A stretch of DNA of 64,000 nucleotides from Halieaceae bacterium UBA5085 (GTDB lineage Bacteria; Pseudomonadota; Gammaproteobacteria; Pseudomonadales; Halieaceae): positions 106,910 to 170,909 of the forward strand of contig DIAF01000011.1 of assembly GCA_002414665.1 (NCBI GenBank), written 5' to 3'. Within the stretch, counting starts at the first letter, position 1. Each line of letters begins with the position of its first letter. Below the pieces are notes generated by a model, which searched no databases, was not told where the DNA came from, and saw only the letters and a program-made list of their open reading frames with translations. A program made the position numbers and the translations under genes. Positions 43,294 through 52,492 of this stretch are shown here, piece after piece.

Positions 43294-44368
43294 TGACGCC
43301 TCCCCCCAGGCAACGTTCGCCATCGTAGAACACCACGGACTGTCCCGGAGTGACCGCGCGTTGTGGTTCCCTGAAGTGGACCCGATAAGCGCCGTCTGCG
43401 GCCATGACGCTGCAGGCCTGGTCTGCCTGGCGGTAGCGGACCTTGGCCGTGCATCGCAGCGGCAGCTCGGGTGGTTCACCGCTGATCCAGAACATGTCGC
43501 CGACCTGCAAGTCACTGCTGAACAGGGCGGGGTGGTCATTGCCCTGGACGACACGCAGCACGTTGTGCTCGAGATCCTTGCCCACGACATACCAGGGTTC
43601 GTCCCCGTGGTCGGCGAGGCCGCCTATGCCCAGCCCCTGGCGCTGGCCTATCGTGTGATACATGAGCCCCTGGTGCCGGCCCAGTATCTCGCCGTCGAGG
43701 CTGTAGATATCGCCCGGCTGTGCAGGCAGGTACTGCTGCAGAAAATCCCTGAAACGGCGTTCACCGATGAAGCAGATGCCGGTAGAGTCCTTTTTGTTCG
43801 AGGTGATGAGGCCGTGACGCGCAGCAATGGCGCGCACTTCCGGTTTTTCGATTTCACCCACGGGGAACAGCGTCTGTGCCAGTTCCCGATGGCCCACTGC
43901 GTGCAGAAAATAGCTCTGGTCCTTGTTGGCATCCAGCCCCCGCAGCAGCGCGGCCTTGCCGTAGCTCTCGCCGCGACGCGCGTAGTGCCCGGTGGCGATG
44001 CAGTCGGCGCCCAGCAGCAGTGCGTAGTCGAGGAAGGCGCGGAACTTGATCTCCCGGTTGCAGAGAATATCCGGGTTGGGTGTGCGCCCCGCCTTGTACT
44101 CCGCCAGGAAGTGCTCGAAGACATTGTCCCAGTACTCGGCCGCGAAGTTGGCGCCGTGCAGGGGGATGTCGAGGGCGTCGGCGACTGCCTGTGCATCGGC
44201 AAAGTCGGCTTTCGCGGTGCAATATTCTGTGCCGTCGTCCTCGTCCCAGTTCTTCATGAACAGGCCTTCCACCCGGTAGCCCTGCTCGCGCAGAAGTAGC
44301 GCGGCGACGGAGGAGTCTACGCCACCTGACATGCCGACAATGACTTTGGTCGCTGCGTTGAGGCTCAT
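43277..44368 (-). CDS. mnmA: tRNA 2-thiouridine(34) synthase MnmA
   Basis: MnmA (363 residues) thiolates U34 of tRNA-Lys, -Glu and -Gln. The PP-loop is VGMSGGVDSSVAALLL; the catalytic Cys pair lies in ILCNREIKF and DSTGICFIGERRF. GLMYHTIGQRQGLGIGG is a conserved middle stretch. Its ATG overlaps the nudJ stop by four bases, a coupling also found in E. coli. Confidence 0.98.
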   Translation of the reverse strand: MSLNAATKVIVGMSGGVDSSVAALLLREQGYRVEGLFMKNWDEDDGTEYCTAKADFADAQAVADALDIPLHGANFAAEYWDNVFEHFLAEYKAGRTPNPDILCNREIKFRAFLDYALLLGADCIATGHYARRGESYGKAALLRGLDANKDQSYFLHAVGHRELAQTLFPVGEIEKPEVRAIAARHGLITSNKKDSTGICFIGERRFRDFLQQYLPAQPGDIYSLDGEILGRHQGLMYHTIGQRQGLGIGGLADHGDEPWYVVGKDLEHNVLRVVQGNDHPALFSSDLQVGDMFWISGEPPELPLRCTAKVRYRQADQACSVMAADGAYRVHFREPQRAVTPGQSVVFYDGERCLGGGVIERTD

Positions 44369-44817
44369 GCTGGTGAAATCAGGTCCAGAGGGTATCGAAT
44401 GCCGCTGCGATGCTGCTCTATGGCAGTCAGCACCAGCGGGCTGCGCATTCTAGCAGAAACCGCGAGGATTTCCTCGTAACGCAGCCAGTGTACGGCGAGG
44501 ATGTCGCTGTCCAGTTCGGCCTCGGGCAATGCCCGGAGCGGGCGCGCGCAAAACGTGGTGCGGTAGTAGGTGACCCCATTACCGGGTGCCACGTAGCGTG
44601 CGAGCCCCAATACACCCTCCAGCAGGACCTCCCAGCCGGTCTCTTCCCGTGTTTCGCGCAGTGCAGCTTCAAGCAGTGTCTCCCGCGCCTCCAGATGGCC
44701 TGCGGGCTGGTTGAATACTGGCTTGCCCGTCGTCTTGTCGCGCTCCTCGACAAGCAGGTAGCGCGCCCCGTCAAATACCACCGTAGCGACGGTCACATGG
44801 GGCTGCCAATCGCTCAT
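44365..44817 (-). CDS. nudJ: Nudix phosphatase NudJ
   Basis: NudJ (150 residues) in E. coli hydrolyses hydroxymethyl-pyrimidine pyrophosphate (thiamin-pathway intermediate) and nucleoside tri- and diphosphates. The start PHVTVATVVFDGARYLLVEE and the Nudix box beginning GHLEARETLLEAALRET followed by REETGWEV match the family. It overlaps both rluE (four bases) and mnmA (four bases). Confidence 0.95.
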   Translation of the reverse strand: MSDWQPHVTVATVVFDGARYLLVEERDKTTGKPVFNQPAGHLEARETLLEAALRETREETGWEVLLEGVLGLARYVAPGNGVTYYRTTFCARPLRALPEAELDSDILAVHWLRYEEILAVSARMRSPLVLTAIEQHRSGIRYPLDLISPA

Positions 44818-45476
44818 GGTTTCCGTCTCGCTGCCGCGTCGCGCTGGCGTCGCACGGAACCCGAGGGGCGCTGCTGCGCGGCGTGCACGGTAAGCCTGCG
44901 CTGGGCGCCGGGTGCCAGGCCCTCCAGCGACCAGTCGCCAATCTGCGTGCGGATCAGCCGCAGCGTCGGCAAGCCGACCGCCGCGGTCATGCGGCGTACC
45001 TGCCGGTTCCTGCCTTCCCGGATACTGATTTCCAGCCAGCTGTCGCTCACCGTCAACCGTGAGCGCACTGGGGGCGAGCGCGGCCAGAGTTGTGCCGGTG
45101 CGTCAATGCGGCGTACGCGGGCAGGCAAGGTGGGTCCGTCGCGCAGGGTCACGCCTGCCTGCAATGCGGCAATCTGCTCCGGGTCTGGGATGCCTTCAAC
45201 CTGCACTTGATAAGTCTTCCAGAGTTTGTGCCGTGGATGGGTGATCTGCTGCTGCAAAGCGCCGCTGTCGGTCAGCAGCAGCAGCCCCTCGGAATCGAAA
45301 TCGAGGCGTCCCGCTACCCGGAAGCCAGGCGCCTGCAGGTAGTTGGCCAGCGTTGCGCGGGCGGCCGGCAGGGCACTGCCGGTGGACGCGGCTGCGCTTG
45401 CCCTTGGGTGATCGCTGCGGTCGCTGAATTGGCTCAGTACCTGAAAGGGTTTATTGAATAGAATGACCGTGGCCAT
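44814..45476 (-). CDS. rluE: 23S rRNA pseudouridine(2457) synthase RluE
   Basis: RluE (220 residues) is an RsuA-family pseudouridine synthase. VAGRLDFDSEGLLLLTDSG has the catalytic Asp, and EGRNRQVRRMTAAVGLPTLRL the conserved C-terminal motif. As in E. coli RluE it has no S4 domain in front. It is the first gene of the rluE-nudJ-mnmA-hflD-purB operon and is divergent from icd, the E. coli arrangement. Confidence 0.95.
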   Translation of the reverse strand: MATVILFNKPFQVLSQFSDRSDHPRASAAASTGSALPAARATLANYLQAPGFRVAGRLDFDSEGLLLLTDSGALQQQITHPRHKLWKTYQVQVEGIPDPEQIAALQAGVTLRDGPTLPARVRRIDAPAQLWPRSPPVRSRLTVSDSWLEISIREGRNRQVRRMTAAVGLPTLRLIRTQIGDWSLEGLAPGAQRRLTVHAAQQRPSGSVRRQRDAAARRKP

Positions 45477-45622
45477 CGCGGCTCCGCCGTGGGGAAAAAA
45501 CTGCTCCCCGGTTCAAGAGAAAGGCCGGGAAACCTGATACACTAAGCGCCGTTTTAACGGGGGCTCCCACAAGGATACCGCACCCCGGGACTCAATGGAC
45601 CCACAGCGACGGAGAACAATCT

Positions 45623-46876
45623 ATGGGCTACAAGCACATCCAGGTGCCGGCGACCGGCGAAAAGATTACGGTCAACGACGATTTCAGCCTGAACGTCCCC
45701 AACCATCCGATCATCCCCTACATCGAGGGTGACGGTATCGGTGTTGATATCAGCCCGGTGATGATCAACGTGGTCGACGCCGCTGTTGAGAAAGCCTACG
45801 GTGGCAGCAAGAAGATCTCCTGGATGGAGATCTACACGGGTGAGAAAGCCGCCGAACTGTACGACGGTGACTGGTTCCCCGAGGAAACGCTGCAGGCGAT
45901 CAAGGAATACTCCGTGGGCATCAAGGGTCCCCTGACCACCCCGGTCGGTGGCGGCTTCCGTTCGTTGAACGTAGCGCTGCGCCAAGAGCTCGATCTCTAC
46001 ACCTGCCTGCGTCCGGTACGCTGGTTTGAGGGTGTGCCCTCGCCAGTAAAAGATCCGGGTGCCTGCAACATGGTGATTTTCCGCGAGAACTCCGAGGACA
46101 TTTACGCCGGTATTGAATACAAGGCCGGTTCGGACGAGGCGAAGAAGGTTGTCGATTTCATCATCAACGAGATGGGCGCCACCAAGATCCGCTTCCCGCA
46201 GAATGTCGGCATCGGTATCAAGCCGGTTTCCGAGGAAGGCACCAAGCGCCTCGTGCGCAAGGCCATTCAATACGCAATTGACCAGGATCTGCCCTCGGTG
46301 ACGCTGGTGCACAAGGGCAACATCATGAAGTTCACCGAAGGCGCCTTCCGCGACTGGGGCTACGAATTGGCCCAGCAGGAATTTGGCGGTGAATTGCTGG
46401 ATGGCGGCCCCTGGGTCAGCATCAAGAACCCCAACAATGGCAAGGAAATCGTTATCAAGGACGTGATCGCTGACGCCATGCTGCAGCAGATCCTCACCCG
46501 TCCCAAGGACTACAGTGTGGTCGCCACGCTGAACCTGAACGGCGATTACCTGTCGGACGCCCTGGCGGCGCAGGTTGGCGGTATCGGCATTGCGCCCGGT
46601 GCGAACCTGTCCGACAACATCGCGCTGTTCGAGGCCACCCACGGCACCGCGCCGAAATACGCGGGCCAGGACAAGGTGAACCCCGGCTCGCTGATCCTGT
46701 CGGCAGAAATGATGCTGCGCCACATTGGCTGGAACGAAGCCGCTGACCTGATCATCAAAGGCATGAACGGCGCCATCCAGAAGGGCACGGTCACCTATGA
46801 CTTCGAACGCCTGATGGAAGGGGCGACCCTGGTCAGCTGCTCTGAATTTGGTCAGAAGTTGATCGAAAACATGTAA
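45623..46876 (+). CDS. icd: NADP-dependent isocitrate dehydrogenase
   Basis: Icd (417 residues) oxidises isocitrate to 2-oxoglutarate in the citric acid cycle. TTPVGGGFRSLNVALRQEL carries the serine that AceK phosphorylates in E. coli; HGTAPKYAGQDKVNPGS is the NADP-binding segment of the enterobacterial type. GGAGAA precedes the ATG. A strong terminator follows. Start and length match the homodimeric bacterial enzyme. Confidence 0.98.
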   Translation: MGYKHIQVPATGEKITVNDDFSLNVPNHPIIPYIEGDGIGVDISPVMINVVDAAVEKAYGGSKKISWMEIYTGEKAAELYDGDWFPEETLQAIKEYSVGIKGPLTTPVGGGFRSLNVALRQELDLYTCLRPVRWFEGVPSPVKDPGACNMVIFRENSEDIYAGIEYKAGSDEAKKVVDFIINEMGATKIRFPQNVGIGIKPVSEEGTKRLVRKAIQYAIDQDLPSVTLVHKGNIMKFTEGAFRDWGYELAQQEFGGELLDGGPWVSIKNPNNGKEIVIKDVIADAMLQQILTRPKDYSVVATLNLNGDYLSDALAAQVGGIGIAPGANLSDNIALFEATHGTAPKYAGQDKVNPGSLILSAEMMLRHIGWNEAADLIIKGMNGAIQKGTVTYDFERLMEGATLVSCSEFGQKLIENM

Positions 46877-46899
46877 ACCTGCCCAGCAGGCTTGCGAAG

Positions 46900-46930
46900 A
46901 AGGGCCCGTGGCAGCACGGGCCCTTTTTTT
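46900..46930 (+). terminator. Rho-independent terminator of icd
   Basis: Ten-base arms AGGGCCCGTG and CACGGGCCCT around the loop GCAG are followed by a run of T. This is the clearest intrinsic terminator in the window and separates icd from clpS. Confidence 0.93.
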
Positions 46931-46976
46931 GTGGGCGGGGTTTTCGCGCGAAAAACAGGTCGGGGTTGAATTGACT

Positions 46977-46982
46977 TATAAT
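46977..46982 (+). promoter_or_regulatory. consensus -10 box before clpS
   Basis: A perfect TATAAT lies after the icd terminator. No good -35 box was found 16-18 bases upstream, so an activator may be needed. If it is used, transcription begins near 46989, which removes the ATG at 46981 as a start for clpS. Confidence 0.4.
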
Positions 46983-47031
46983 GGGCCAATATCCACTATC
47001 TATGGCAGGGCAAACGTTTGAGAGGAATGGA

Positions 47032-47397
47032 GTGAACGAGGTAATCCTGGCCGGCGCCTGGCGCATGTCCGGCGATGACGGGGAGCGCGATCGCGACGGT
47101 GGCCTGGCATTGCAGGACTCGAAACCGGAGCTCAAGAAGCCGCCGCTGTACAAGGTGGTGCTGCTCAACGACGATTACACCCCCATGGAGTTCGTGGTCG
47201 AAGTGCTTGAGGTGTTCTTCCGGATGAACCGCGAGCAGGCCACGCATGTCATGTTGACAGTCCATACCAAGGGCAAGGGCGTATGCGGTATATATACCCG
47301 GGACATTGCCGAGACCAAGGCAGCCCAGGTGAATCAGTACGCGCGTGACAATCAGCACCCGTTGTTGTGCGAAATCGAGGCATCGGAGGGCGAATAG
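47032..47397 (+). CDS. clpS: ATP-dependent Clp protease adaptor ClpS
   Basis: ClpS (about 121 residues) delivers N-degron substrates to ClpAP. YKVVLLNDDYTPMEFVVEVL and VMLTVHTKGKGVCGIYTRD are the hallmark stretches; Asn-Asp and the pocket residues for the N-terminal side chain are present. Start choice: GTG at 47032 with AGAGGA five bases upstream. ATG codons at 46981 and 47002 are in frame but one overlaps a consensus -10 box and neither has a ribosome site; ATG 47065 is also possible. It is followed by clpA 17 bases later. Confidence 0.93.
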   Translation: MNEVILAGAWRMSGDDGERDRDGGLALQDSKPELKKPPLYKVVLLNDDYTPMEFVVEVLEVFFRMNREQATHVMLTVHTKGKGVCGIYTRDIAETKAAQVNQYARDNQHPLLCEIEASEGE

Positions 47398-47414
47398 CCC
47401 GGGAGTGGTAGAGT

Positions 47415-49691
47415 ATGCTGAGCAAAGATCTGGAACTGACCCTGAACGAGGCCTTTCGCGAGGCCCGGGGCAAGCGCCATGAGTTCATGACGGTCGAGCA
47501 CCTGTTGCTGGCCCTCCTGGACAACAATGACGCGATACGCGTACTCAAGGCCTGCGGCGCAGAGATCAACGCACTGCGCGGCGACCTCATGGAGTTCGTT
47601 GATGCCACCACGCCGCTGATTCCCGAGGACAACGACGACCGTGAGACACAGCCCACGCTGGGTTTTCAACGTGTGCTGCAGCGTGCGGTGTTCCACGTGC
47701 AGTCCTCCGGCCGCAGCGAGGTCACCGGCGCCAATGTGCTGGTGGCGATTTTCAGCGAGCAGGAAAGCCAGGCTGTCTATTTTCTCAAGACCCAGAGCAT
47801 TGCCAGGCTTGATGTGGTCAACTTCATCACCCACGGGATTTCGCGGGTATCCGAAGACGGTGAGGGCAGCGCCAGTGGCAACCCGGCGGGTGATGCCGCT
47901 GCGGCGGAGGATGGCGAAGAGAGCCCACTCGATACCTTTGCAACCAACCTGAATGAAGAGGCTCGCGCCGGGCGCATCGATCCCCTGATTGGTCGCATGC
48001 CTGAAGTGGAGCGGGTTGCGCAGATTCTCGCACGCCGGCGCAAGAACAACCCGCTGCTGGTGGGTGAATCTGGCGTGGGTAAAACGGCCATTGCCGAAGG
48101 CCTGGCAAAGATGATCGTTGATGGTGACGTGCCGGATATGCTCAAGGACAGCGTGGTGTATTCCCTGGACCTGGGCGCACTGCTTGCCGGCACCAAGTAC
48201 CGCGGTGACTTCGAGAAACGTTTCAAGGGGTTGCTCGCCAACCTCAAGAAACGTGAGGGCGCAATCCTGTTCATTGACGAGATCCACACCATCATCGGTG
48301 CCGGGGCGGCCTCCGGCGGTGTCATGGACGCGAGCAATCTGCTCAAACCGCTGTTGACCTCGGGCAAGATGCGTTGCATCGGCAGCACCACCTTTCAGGA
48401 GTACCGCGGTATCTTCGACAAGGACAAGGCACTGAGCCGGCGCTTCCAGAAGATTGACGTACTTGAACCCTCACCCGATGACGCCTACCTGATTCTCAAG
48501 GGGTTGAAGTCGCGTTTTGAGGAGCATCACGGGCTGCGCTACACGAACAAGGCGCTGCGCGTCGCCACGGACCTGTCGGCCCGCTATATCACAGATCGTT
48601 TCCTGCCCGACAAGGCGATCGACGTCATCGACGAGGCGGGTGCCTACCAGCAGCTGCAACCGCCTTCCAAACGCAAAAAAGTGATTGGCGTTGCCGATAT
48701 CGAAGCGGTGGTGGCCAAAATAGCGCGAATTCCGCCAAAATCGGTCAGCTCCGACGACCGTGAAACACTGCAGAAGCTGGAGCAGAACCTGCAGATGGTG
48801 GTATTTGGCCAGACCGCTGCCATCAGCAGCCTGGCCACGTCGATCAAGCTGGCGCGCGCGGGTCTGCGCTCAGGGGACAAGCCGATTGGCTCATTCCTGT
48901 TGGCAGGCCCTACCGGCGTTGGCAAAACCGAGGTGACCAAGCAGCTGGCTCGCCAGCTTGGGCTGGAGCTCATCAGGTTTGACATGTCCGAGTATATGGA
49001 GCGGCATACCGTGTCGCGCCTGATCGGTGCGCCGCCGGGCTATGTGGGCTTCGACCAGGGCGGCCTGCTGACCGATGCCGTGACCAAACATCCGCACGCG
49101 GTGATCCTTCTCGATGAGATTGAGAAAGCCCATCCGGAAGTCTTCAACCTGCTGTTGCAGGTGATGGATCACGGTACGCTGACCGATAATAACGGTCGCA
49201 AGGCGGACTTCCGTAATGTGATACTGGTCATGACTACCAATGCGGGTGCCGAGAGCATCAGTCGGCGTACCATCGGTTTCACTACCCAGGACCACAGTAC
49301 CGATGCCATGGAGGCCATCAACCGGATGTTTACGCCGGAATTCCGCAACCGCCTCGACAGTATCGTGCAGTTTGAACCGCTGGGTGAAGACGTGATCCTC
49401 ACGGTAGTCGATAAATTCCTCACGGAACTGCAGGGCCAGCTGGACGAAAAGCGCGTGACGCTGGATGTGGACGAGGATGCGCGGTTGTGGCTGGTGGAAA
49501 AGGGCTACGACCGCAATATGGGCGCCCGGCCGATGGCACGGGTAATTCAGGAGTACATCAAGAAACCACTGGCCGAGCTGGTGTTGTTCGGCTCGCTGGC
49601 ACAGGGAGGTGGCGTTGCACAGGTACGCCTCAATGAGGCTGGGGACGGCCTGGAGGTGCGGGTCGAGGAAACGGAAGCGGAGCCCGCCTGA
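47415..49691 (+). CDS. clpA: ATP-dependent Clp protease ATP-binding subunit ClpA
   Basis: ClpA (758 residues, as in E. coli) is the AAA+ unfoldase of the ClpAP protease. N-domain (residues 1-145), D1 with Walker A GESGVGKTAIAEGLA and Walker B ILFIDEIHTI, D2 with GPTGVGKTEVTKQLA and VILLDEIEKAHPE. The ClpP-binding loop is within the D2 domain. It follows clpS in one operon; infA converges on it. Confidence 0.98.
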   Translation: MLSKDLELTLNEAFREARGKRHEFMTVEHLLLALLDNNDAIRVLKACGAEINALRGDLMEFVDATTPLIPEDNDDRETQPTLGFQRVLQRAVFHVQSSGRSEVTGANVLVAIFSEQESQAVYFLKTQSIARLDVVNFITHGISRVSEDGEGSASGNPAGDAAAAEDGEESPLDTFATNLNEEARAGRIDPLIGRMPEVERVAQILARRRKNNPLLVGESGVGKTAIAEGLAKMIVDGDVPDMLKDSVVYSLDLGALLAGTKYRGDFEKRFKGLLANLKKREGAILFIDEIHTIIGAGAASGGVMDASNLLKPLLTSGKMRCIGSTTFQEYRGIFDKDKALSRRFQKIDVLEPSPDDAYLILKGLKSRFEEHHGLRYTNKALRVATDLSARYITDRFLPDKAIDVIDEAGAYQQLQPPSKRKKVIGVADIEAVVAKIARIPPKSVSSDDRETLQKLEQNLQMVVFGQTAAISSLATSIKLARAGLRSGDKPIGSFLLAGPTGVGKTEVTKQLARQLGLELIRFDMSEYMERHTVSRLIGAPPGYVGFDQGGLLTDAVTKHPHAVILLDEIEKAHPEVFNLLLQVMDHGTLTDNNGRKADFRNVILVMTTNAGAESISRRTIGFTTQDHSTDAMEAINRMFTPEFRNRLDSIVQFEPLGEDVILTVVDKFLTELQGQLDEKRVTLDVDEDARLWLVEKGYDRNMGARPMARVIQEYIKKPLAELVLFGSLAQGGGVAQVRLNEAGDGLEVRVEETEAEPA

Positions 49692-49707
49692 GTCGCGGTA
49701 GCCGCGT

Positions 49708-49738
49708 GTTGATGCCGTGGGGTTGCCGCGGTATCAAC
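49708..49738. terminator. hairpin between clpA and infA
   Basis: Imperfect arms (GTTGAT-G-CCG and CGG-T-ATCAAC, with one G-T wobble) flank a loop in the gap between converging clpA and infA, and run to the last codon of infA. There is no T-run. It may help end both transcripts. Confidence 0.35.
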
Positions 49739-49952
49739 GCTCGCGATATGTGATGCGGCCCTTGGTCAGGTCGTAGGGGGTGAGTTCCACGCGAACTTTA
49801 TCGCCGGTAAGGATGCGAATGTAGTTCTTGCGCATTTTGCCCGAGATGTGGGCAGTCACAACGTGGCCGTTTTCGAGTTTGACACGAAACGTTGTGTTGG
49901 GCAGGGTGTCAACGACTTCACCCTCCATCTCTATCTGGTCTTCTTTTGCCAT
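49734..49952 (-). CDS. infA: translation initiation factor IF-1
   Basis: IF-1 (72 residues, the standard length) binds the ribosomal A site during initiation. MAKEDQIEMEGEVVDTLPNT opens the S1/OB fold; SGKMRKNYIRILTGDKV and LTKGRITYRER complete it. It follows clpA tail-to-tail, a common gammaproteobacterial neighbourhood. Confidence 0.98.
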   Translation of the reverse strand: MAKEDQIEMEGEVVDTLPNTTFRVKLENGHVVTAHISGKMRKNYIRILTGDKVRVELTPYDLTKGRITYRER

Positions 49953-50038
49953 GCGGCGGCAGTCCCTCGTAAAATCAGGGGCGCATTTTGCACTAAAGCC
50001 GCCGCGTGTACCAGTTCAATATGCGGCAAAACTGCCGC

Positions 50039-50878
50039 TCAATTGCCGAACAGCTTGCCGAAAGCCTTGCCGATTTCCTTGGTGGCGTTCTCCAGACTGT
50101 CATCTGCGGGCGCTGCCTCGTCGTTTGGTGCCTCCTTGGCGCCGCCCCCGAATATACCGGACATGATGCCGCCCATACCGCCTTCCTCGCTGCCGTTACC
50201 GCCACCGAAGAGGCCGCCGAGCGCAGAGAGATCGGTGGGCTCCGCCGGCAACACAAAGCGTGCGGGGTCAATGCCCCCGGCGTTGATGCTGGCCACCCGC
50301 ATGTCCTGACCGTAGCGCAGTACCCCCAGTTCCTTGTCGTTGAGACGTGTTTGCAGCAGGTTGGCTGCATCCTGCTGGTCGACCATATCACCGACACGTG
50401 ATGCCATTCGATGCATGGCGTCGCGGAAGCCCACGGCACGCGCGTCCGGTGACAGTACCAGTTCTGCCCGCTGCGTCTGGCCGTTGTGGTCCACGAAATT
50501 CAGGGTATACACCTCTCCCTCAATGCCTGCCACGGTCTCCTTGCGTCCGGTGGCCTCAAGGGTTTCAACGCGAACCTCCGCGAGATCAGGGACCGCAGCC
50601 TGCGCCATACCTCCGAACATGGACATGGCCTGCCGCACATCAATGACCATGATCTGGCCATCGTTGTTGGTGACAACGTACAGACTCTGCTCATTGGCCA
50701 GCATGTAGCTGCCCTGTTCCTGCGCCATGTTCACGCGCAGGTTATTGCCCTCGTATTCGAAGGTGATGCGGTTGCCTTCCGCATCAACGACCTCGGCGGT
50801 GTCCGCGCTACCGGGTGCTGCATACAGACCCAGTGTAAGAAGCAGCGCCGTGTACAGTGGGGAGTGGTTCAGTGCCAT
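50039..50878 (-). CDS. secreted protein of unknown function with Gly-rich C-terminus
   Basis: A 279-residue protein I do not recognise. It starts with a signal peptide (TALLLTLGLYAAPGSADT), so it is probably periplasmic. The first 180 residues look like a beta-rich domain (ITFEYEGNNLRV, TVAGIEGEVYTLNF), similar in pattern to DUF4412-type proteins. The last 70 residues are low-complexity: two Gly-rich runs (GGLFGGGNGSEEGGMGG, IFGGGAKEAP) then an acidic stretch and a Lys-rich amphipathic end (ATKEIGKAFGKLFGN). It stands alone between infA and the photolyase gene. Confidence 0.75.
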   Translation of the reverse strand: MALNHSPLYTALLLTLGLYAAPGSADTAEVVDAEGNRITFEYEGNNLRVNMAQEQGSYMLANEQSLYVVTNNDGQIMVIDVRQAMSMFGGMAQAAVPDLAEVRVETLEATGRKETVAGIEGEVYTLNFVDHNGQTQRAELVLSPDARAVGFRDAMHRMASRVGDMVDQQDAANLLQTRLNDKELGVLRYGQDMRVASINAGGIDPARFVLPAEPTDLSALGGLFGGGNGSEEGGMGGIMSGIFGGGAKEAPNDEAAPADDSLENATKEIGKAFGKLFGN

Positions 50879-51003
50879 TGTCGTATCGCTCCGTGTGGGA
50901 AGATGGTTTGTGCATCGTCTGCATTGCTGCGGATAGTATTGACGCTCTTTCAGCGGATTTCCAGCCTCGCGTGTGTTACCGGCGGATGGCGACGAGTCGC
51001 GCC

Positions 51004-52440
51004 TTAACCCTTGCGTATCTGCTGGTAGGCAGCGAGGGCCGCTTCGCGGGCCTCACGGTGGTCCACCACGGGCTGTGGGTAGGTTTCGCCGATGATGATG
51101 CCTGCCTCTCTCAGCGTGGCCTCAGGGGCCTCCCAGGGCTTGTGCAGGTAGCGGTCCGGCAGGTCGGCAAGCTCCGGCACCCAGCGGCGCACGTAGCGGC
51201 CGCCCGCATCGAATTTTTCACCCTGGGTAACCGGATTGAAGATGCGGAAGTAGGGCGCAGCATCCGCTCCGCTACCGGCTACCCACTGCCAGCTGCAGGC
51301 ATTGCTGGCCGGGTCCGCATCGACCAGGGTGTCCCAGAACCAGCGCTCGCCGGCGCGCCAGTGCGTGAGCAGATGTTTGGTCAGAAACGACGCCGTGACC
51401 ATGCGGATGCGGTTGTGCATGTAGCCTGTGTGCCAGAGCTCGCGCATCCCCGCATCGACCACCGGGTAGCCGGTCTGGCCGCGTTGCCAGGCTTTCAACA
51501 GCGCTTCGTCGCCGAGCCAGGGGAAGTCCTCGAACTGAGCCTTGAACGGTGCCTGCTCAATATCGGGAAAGTGAAACAGCAAGTGGTAGGAGAATTCACG
51601 CCAGCCCAGCTCGGCGAGAAACTTGTTGATCTGCTCCTCCAGCACCGGTTCCTGCTGCAGGCATGCTCGCGCTGCGTGCCACACTTGGCGCGGTGAAAGT
51701 TCGCCGAAGCGCAGGTGCGGCGACAGCCGCGACGTCGCATTTTCCGCGGGATGATCGCGGCCTTTGGCGTAGCCTGAGACGCGTTCCCTCAGGAAGTGTG
51801 CCAGCGCGTCGCGTGCGCCTTCCTCGCCCGGCGTCCACAGCTCCGGCCAGTGCGCGGCCCAGTCAGGTTTTGTCGGCAGTAGTGCAAGGTCGCGGAGGCT
51901 GGCGCGCTGTGTCAGGGGATCTGCCCAGGTCGTACGGGAAGGGAGGGGCAGCGGCTGGGCCGGCGACTGCGCACGGCAGCAATGGCGCCAAAAGGGCGTG
52001 AAGACCTTGAAAGGCTCGCCCGACTGGTTGGCGATGTGTTCCGGTTCATGCAACAGCGGACCGGGATAGCGCTTGAAGGTAACGCCCATGGTCTCGCAGG
52101 TGTCGCGCAACCGTGCCTCCAGCACCACTTCCCAGGGACTGTAGGCCCGGCTGCAGTGGACCGCATTGATATTGCCTGTGGACAGCAGATCCTGCAGGCA
52201 GGCATTGGTGTCCCCCTGCAGCAGGTTCAGGGTGCCACCGCTATCGGCGATGGCGTCAGCGAGTGACTGAAGGCTGTGATGCAGCCACCAGCGGCTGGCA
52301 GCGCCCAGTGCGCGGTCTCCCGCGTTGACGTCGTCAAGAATGTACAGCGGCAGTATATCCCCCGCGCGGTTGGCCGCAGCCAGACCGGGAAGGTCAGACA
52401 GTCGCAGGTCGTTGCGAAACAGGTAGATTGTGGTGGCCAT
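51004..52440 (-). CDS. phrB: deoxyribodipyrimidine photolyase (class I CPD type)
   Basis: A 478-residue photolyase that repairs cyclobutane pyrimidine dimers with light. IYLFRNDLRLSDLPGLAAA opens the antenna-binding domain; the FAD-binding domain has RLSPHLRFGELSPRQVW, GYPVVDAGMRELWHTGYMHN and RIRMVTASFLTKHLL, and NACSWQWVAGSGADAAPYFR. The length is close to E. coli PhrB (472). It is 52 bases after the sirtuin gene on the same strand. The neighbouring sigma factor and MerR regulator suggest light control. Confidence 0.96.
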   Translation of the reverse strand: MATTIYLFRNDLRLSDLPGLAAANRAGDILPLYILDDVNAGDRALGAASRWWLHHSLQSLADAIADSGGTLNLLQGDTNACLQDLLSTGNINAVHCSRAYSPWEVVLEARLRDTCETMGVTFKRYPGPLLHEPEHIANQSGEPFKVFTPFWRHCCRAQSPAQPLPLPSRTTWADPLTQRASLRDLALLPTKPDWAAHWPELWTPGEEGARDALAHFLRERVSGYAKGRDHPAENATSRLSPHLRFGELSPRQVWHAARACLQQEPVLEEQINKFLAELGWREFSYHLLFHFPDIEQAPFKAQFEDFPWLGDEALLKAWQRGQTGYPVVDAGMRELWHTGYMHNRIRMVTASFLTKHLLTHWRAGERWFWDTLVDADPASNACSWQWVAGSGADAAPYFRIFNPVTQGEKFDAGGRYVRRWVPELADLPDRYLHKPWEAPEATLREAGIIIGETYPQPVVDHREAREAALAAYQQIRKG

Positions 52441-52492
52441 GGTGATCGGTCCAAAGGTTTACAGCATGTGGCATGCCCGGGAATTGGTGTGT

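Noticed and set aside
45554..46723. Minus-strand open frame of 389 codons
   Set aside because: It lies antisense to icd, a well-supported gene, and resembles no known protein.
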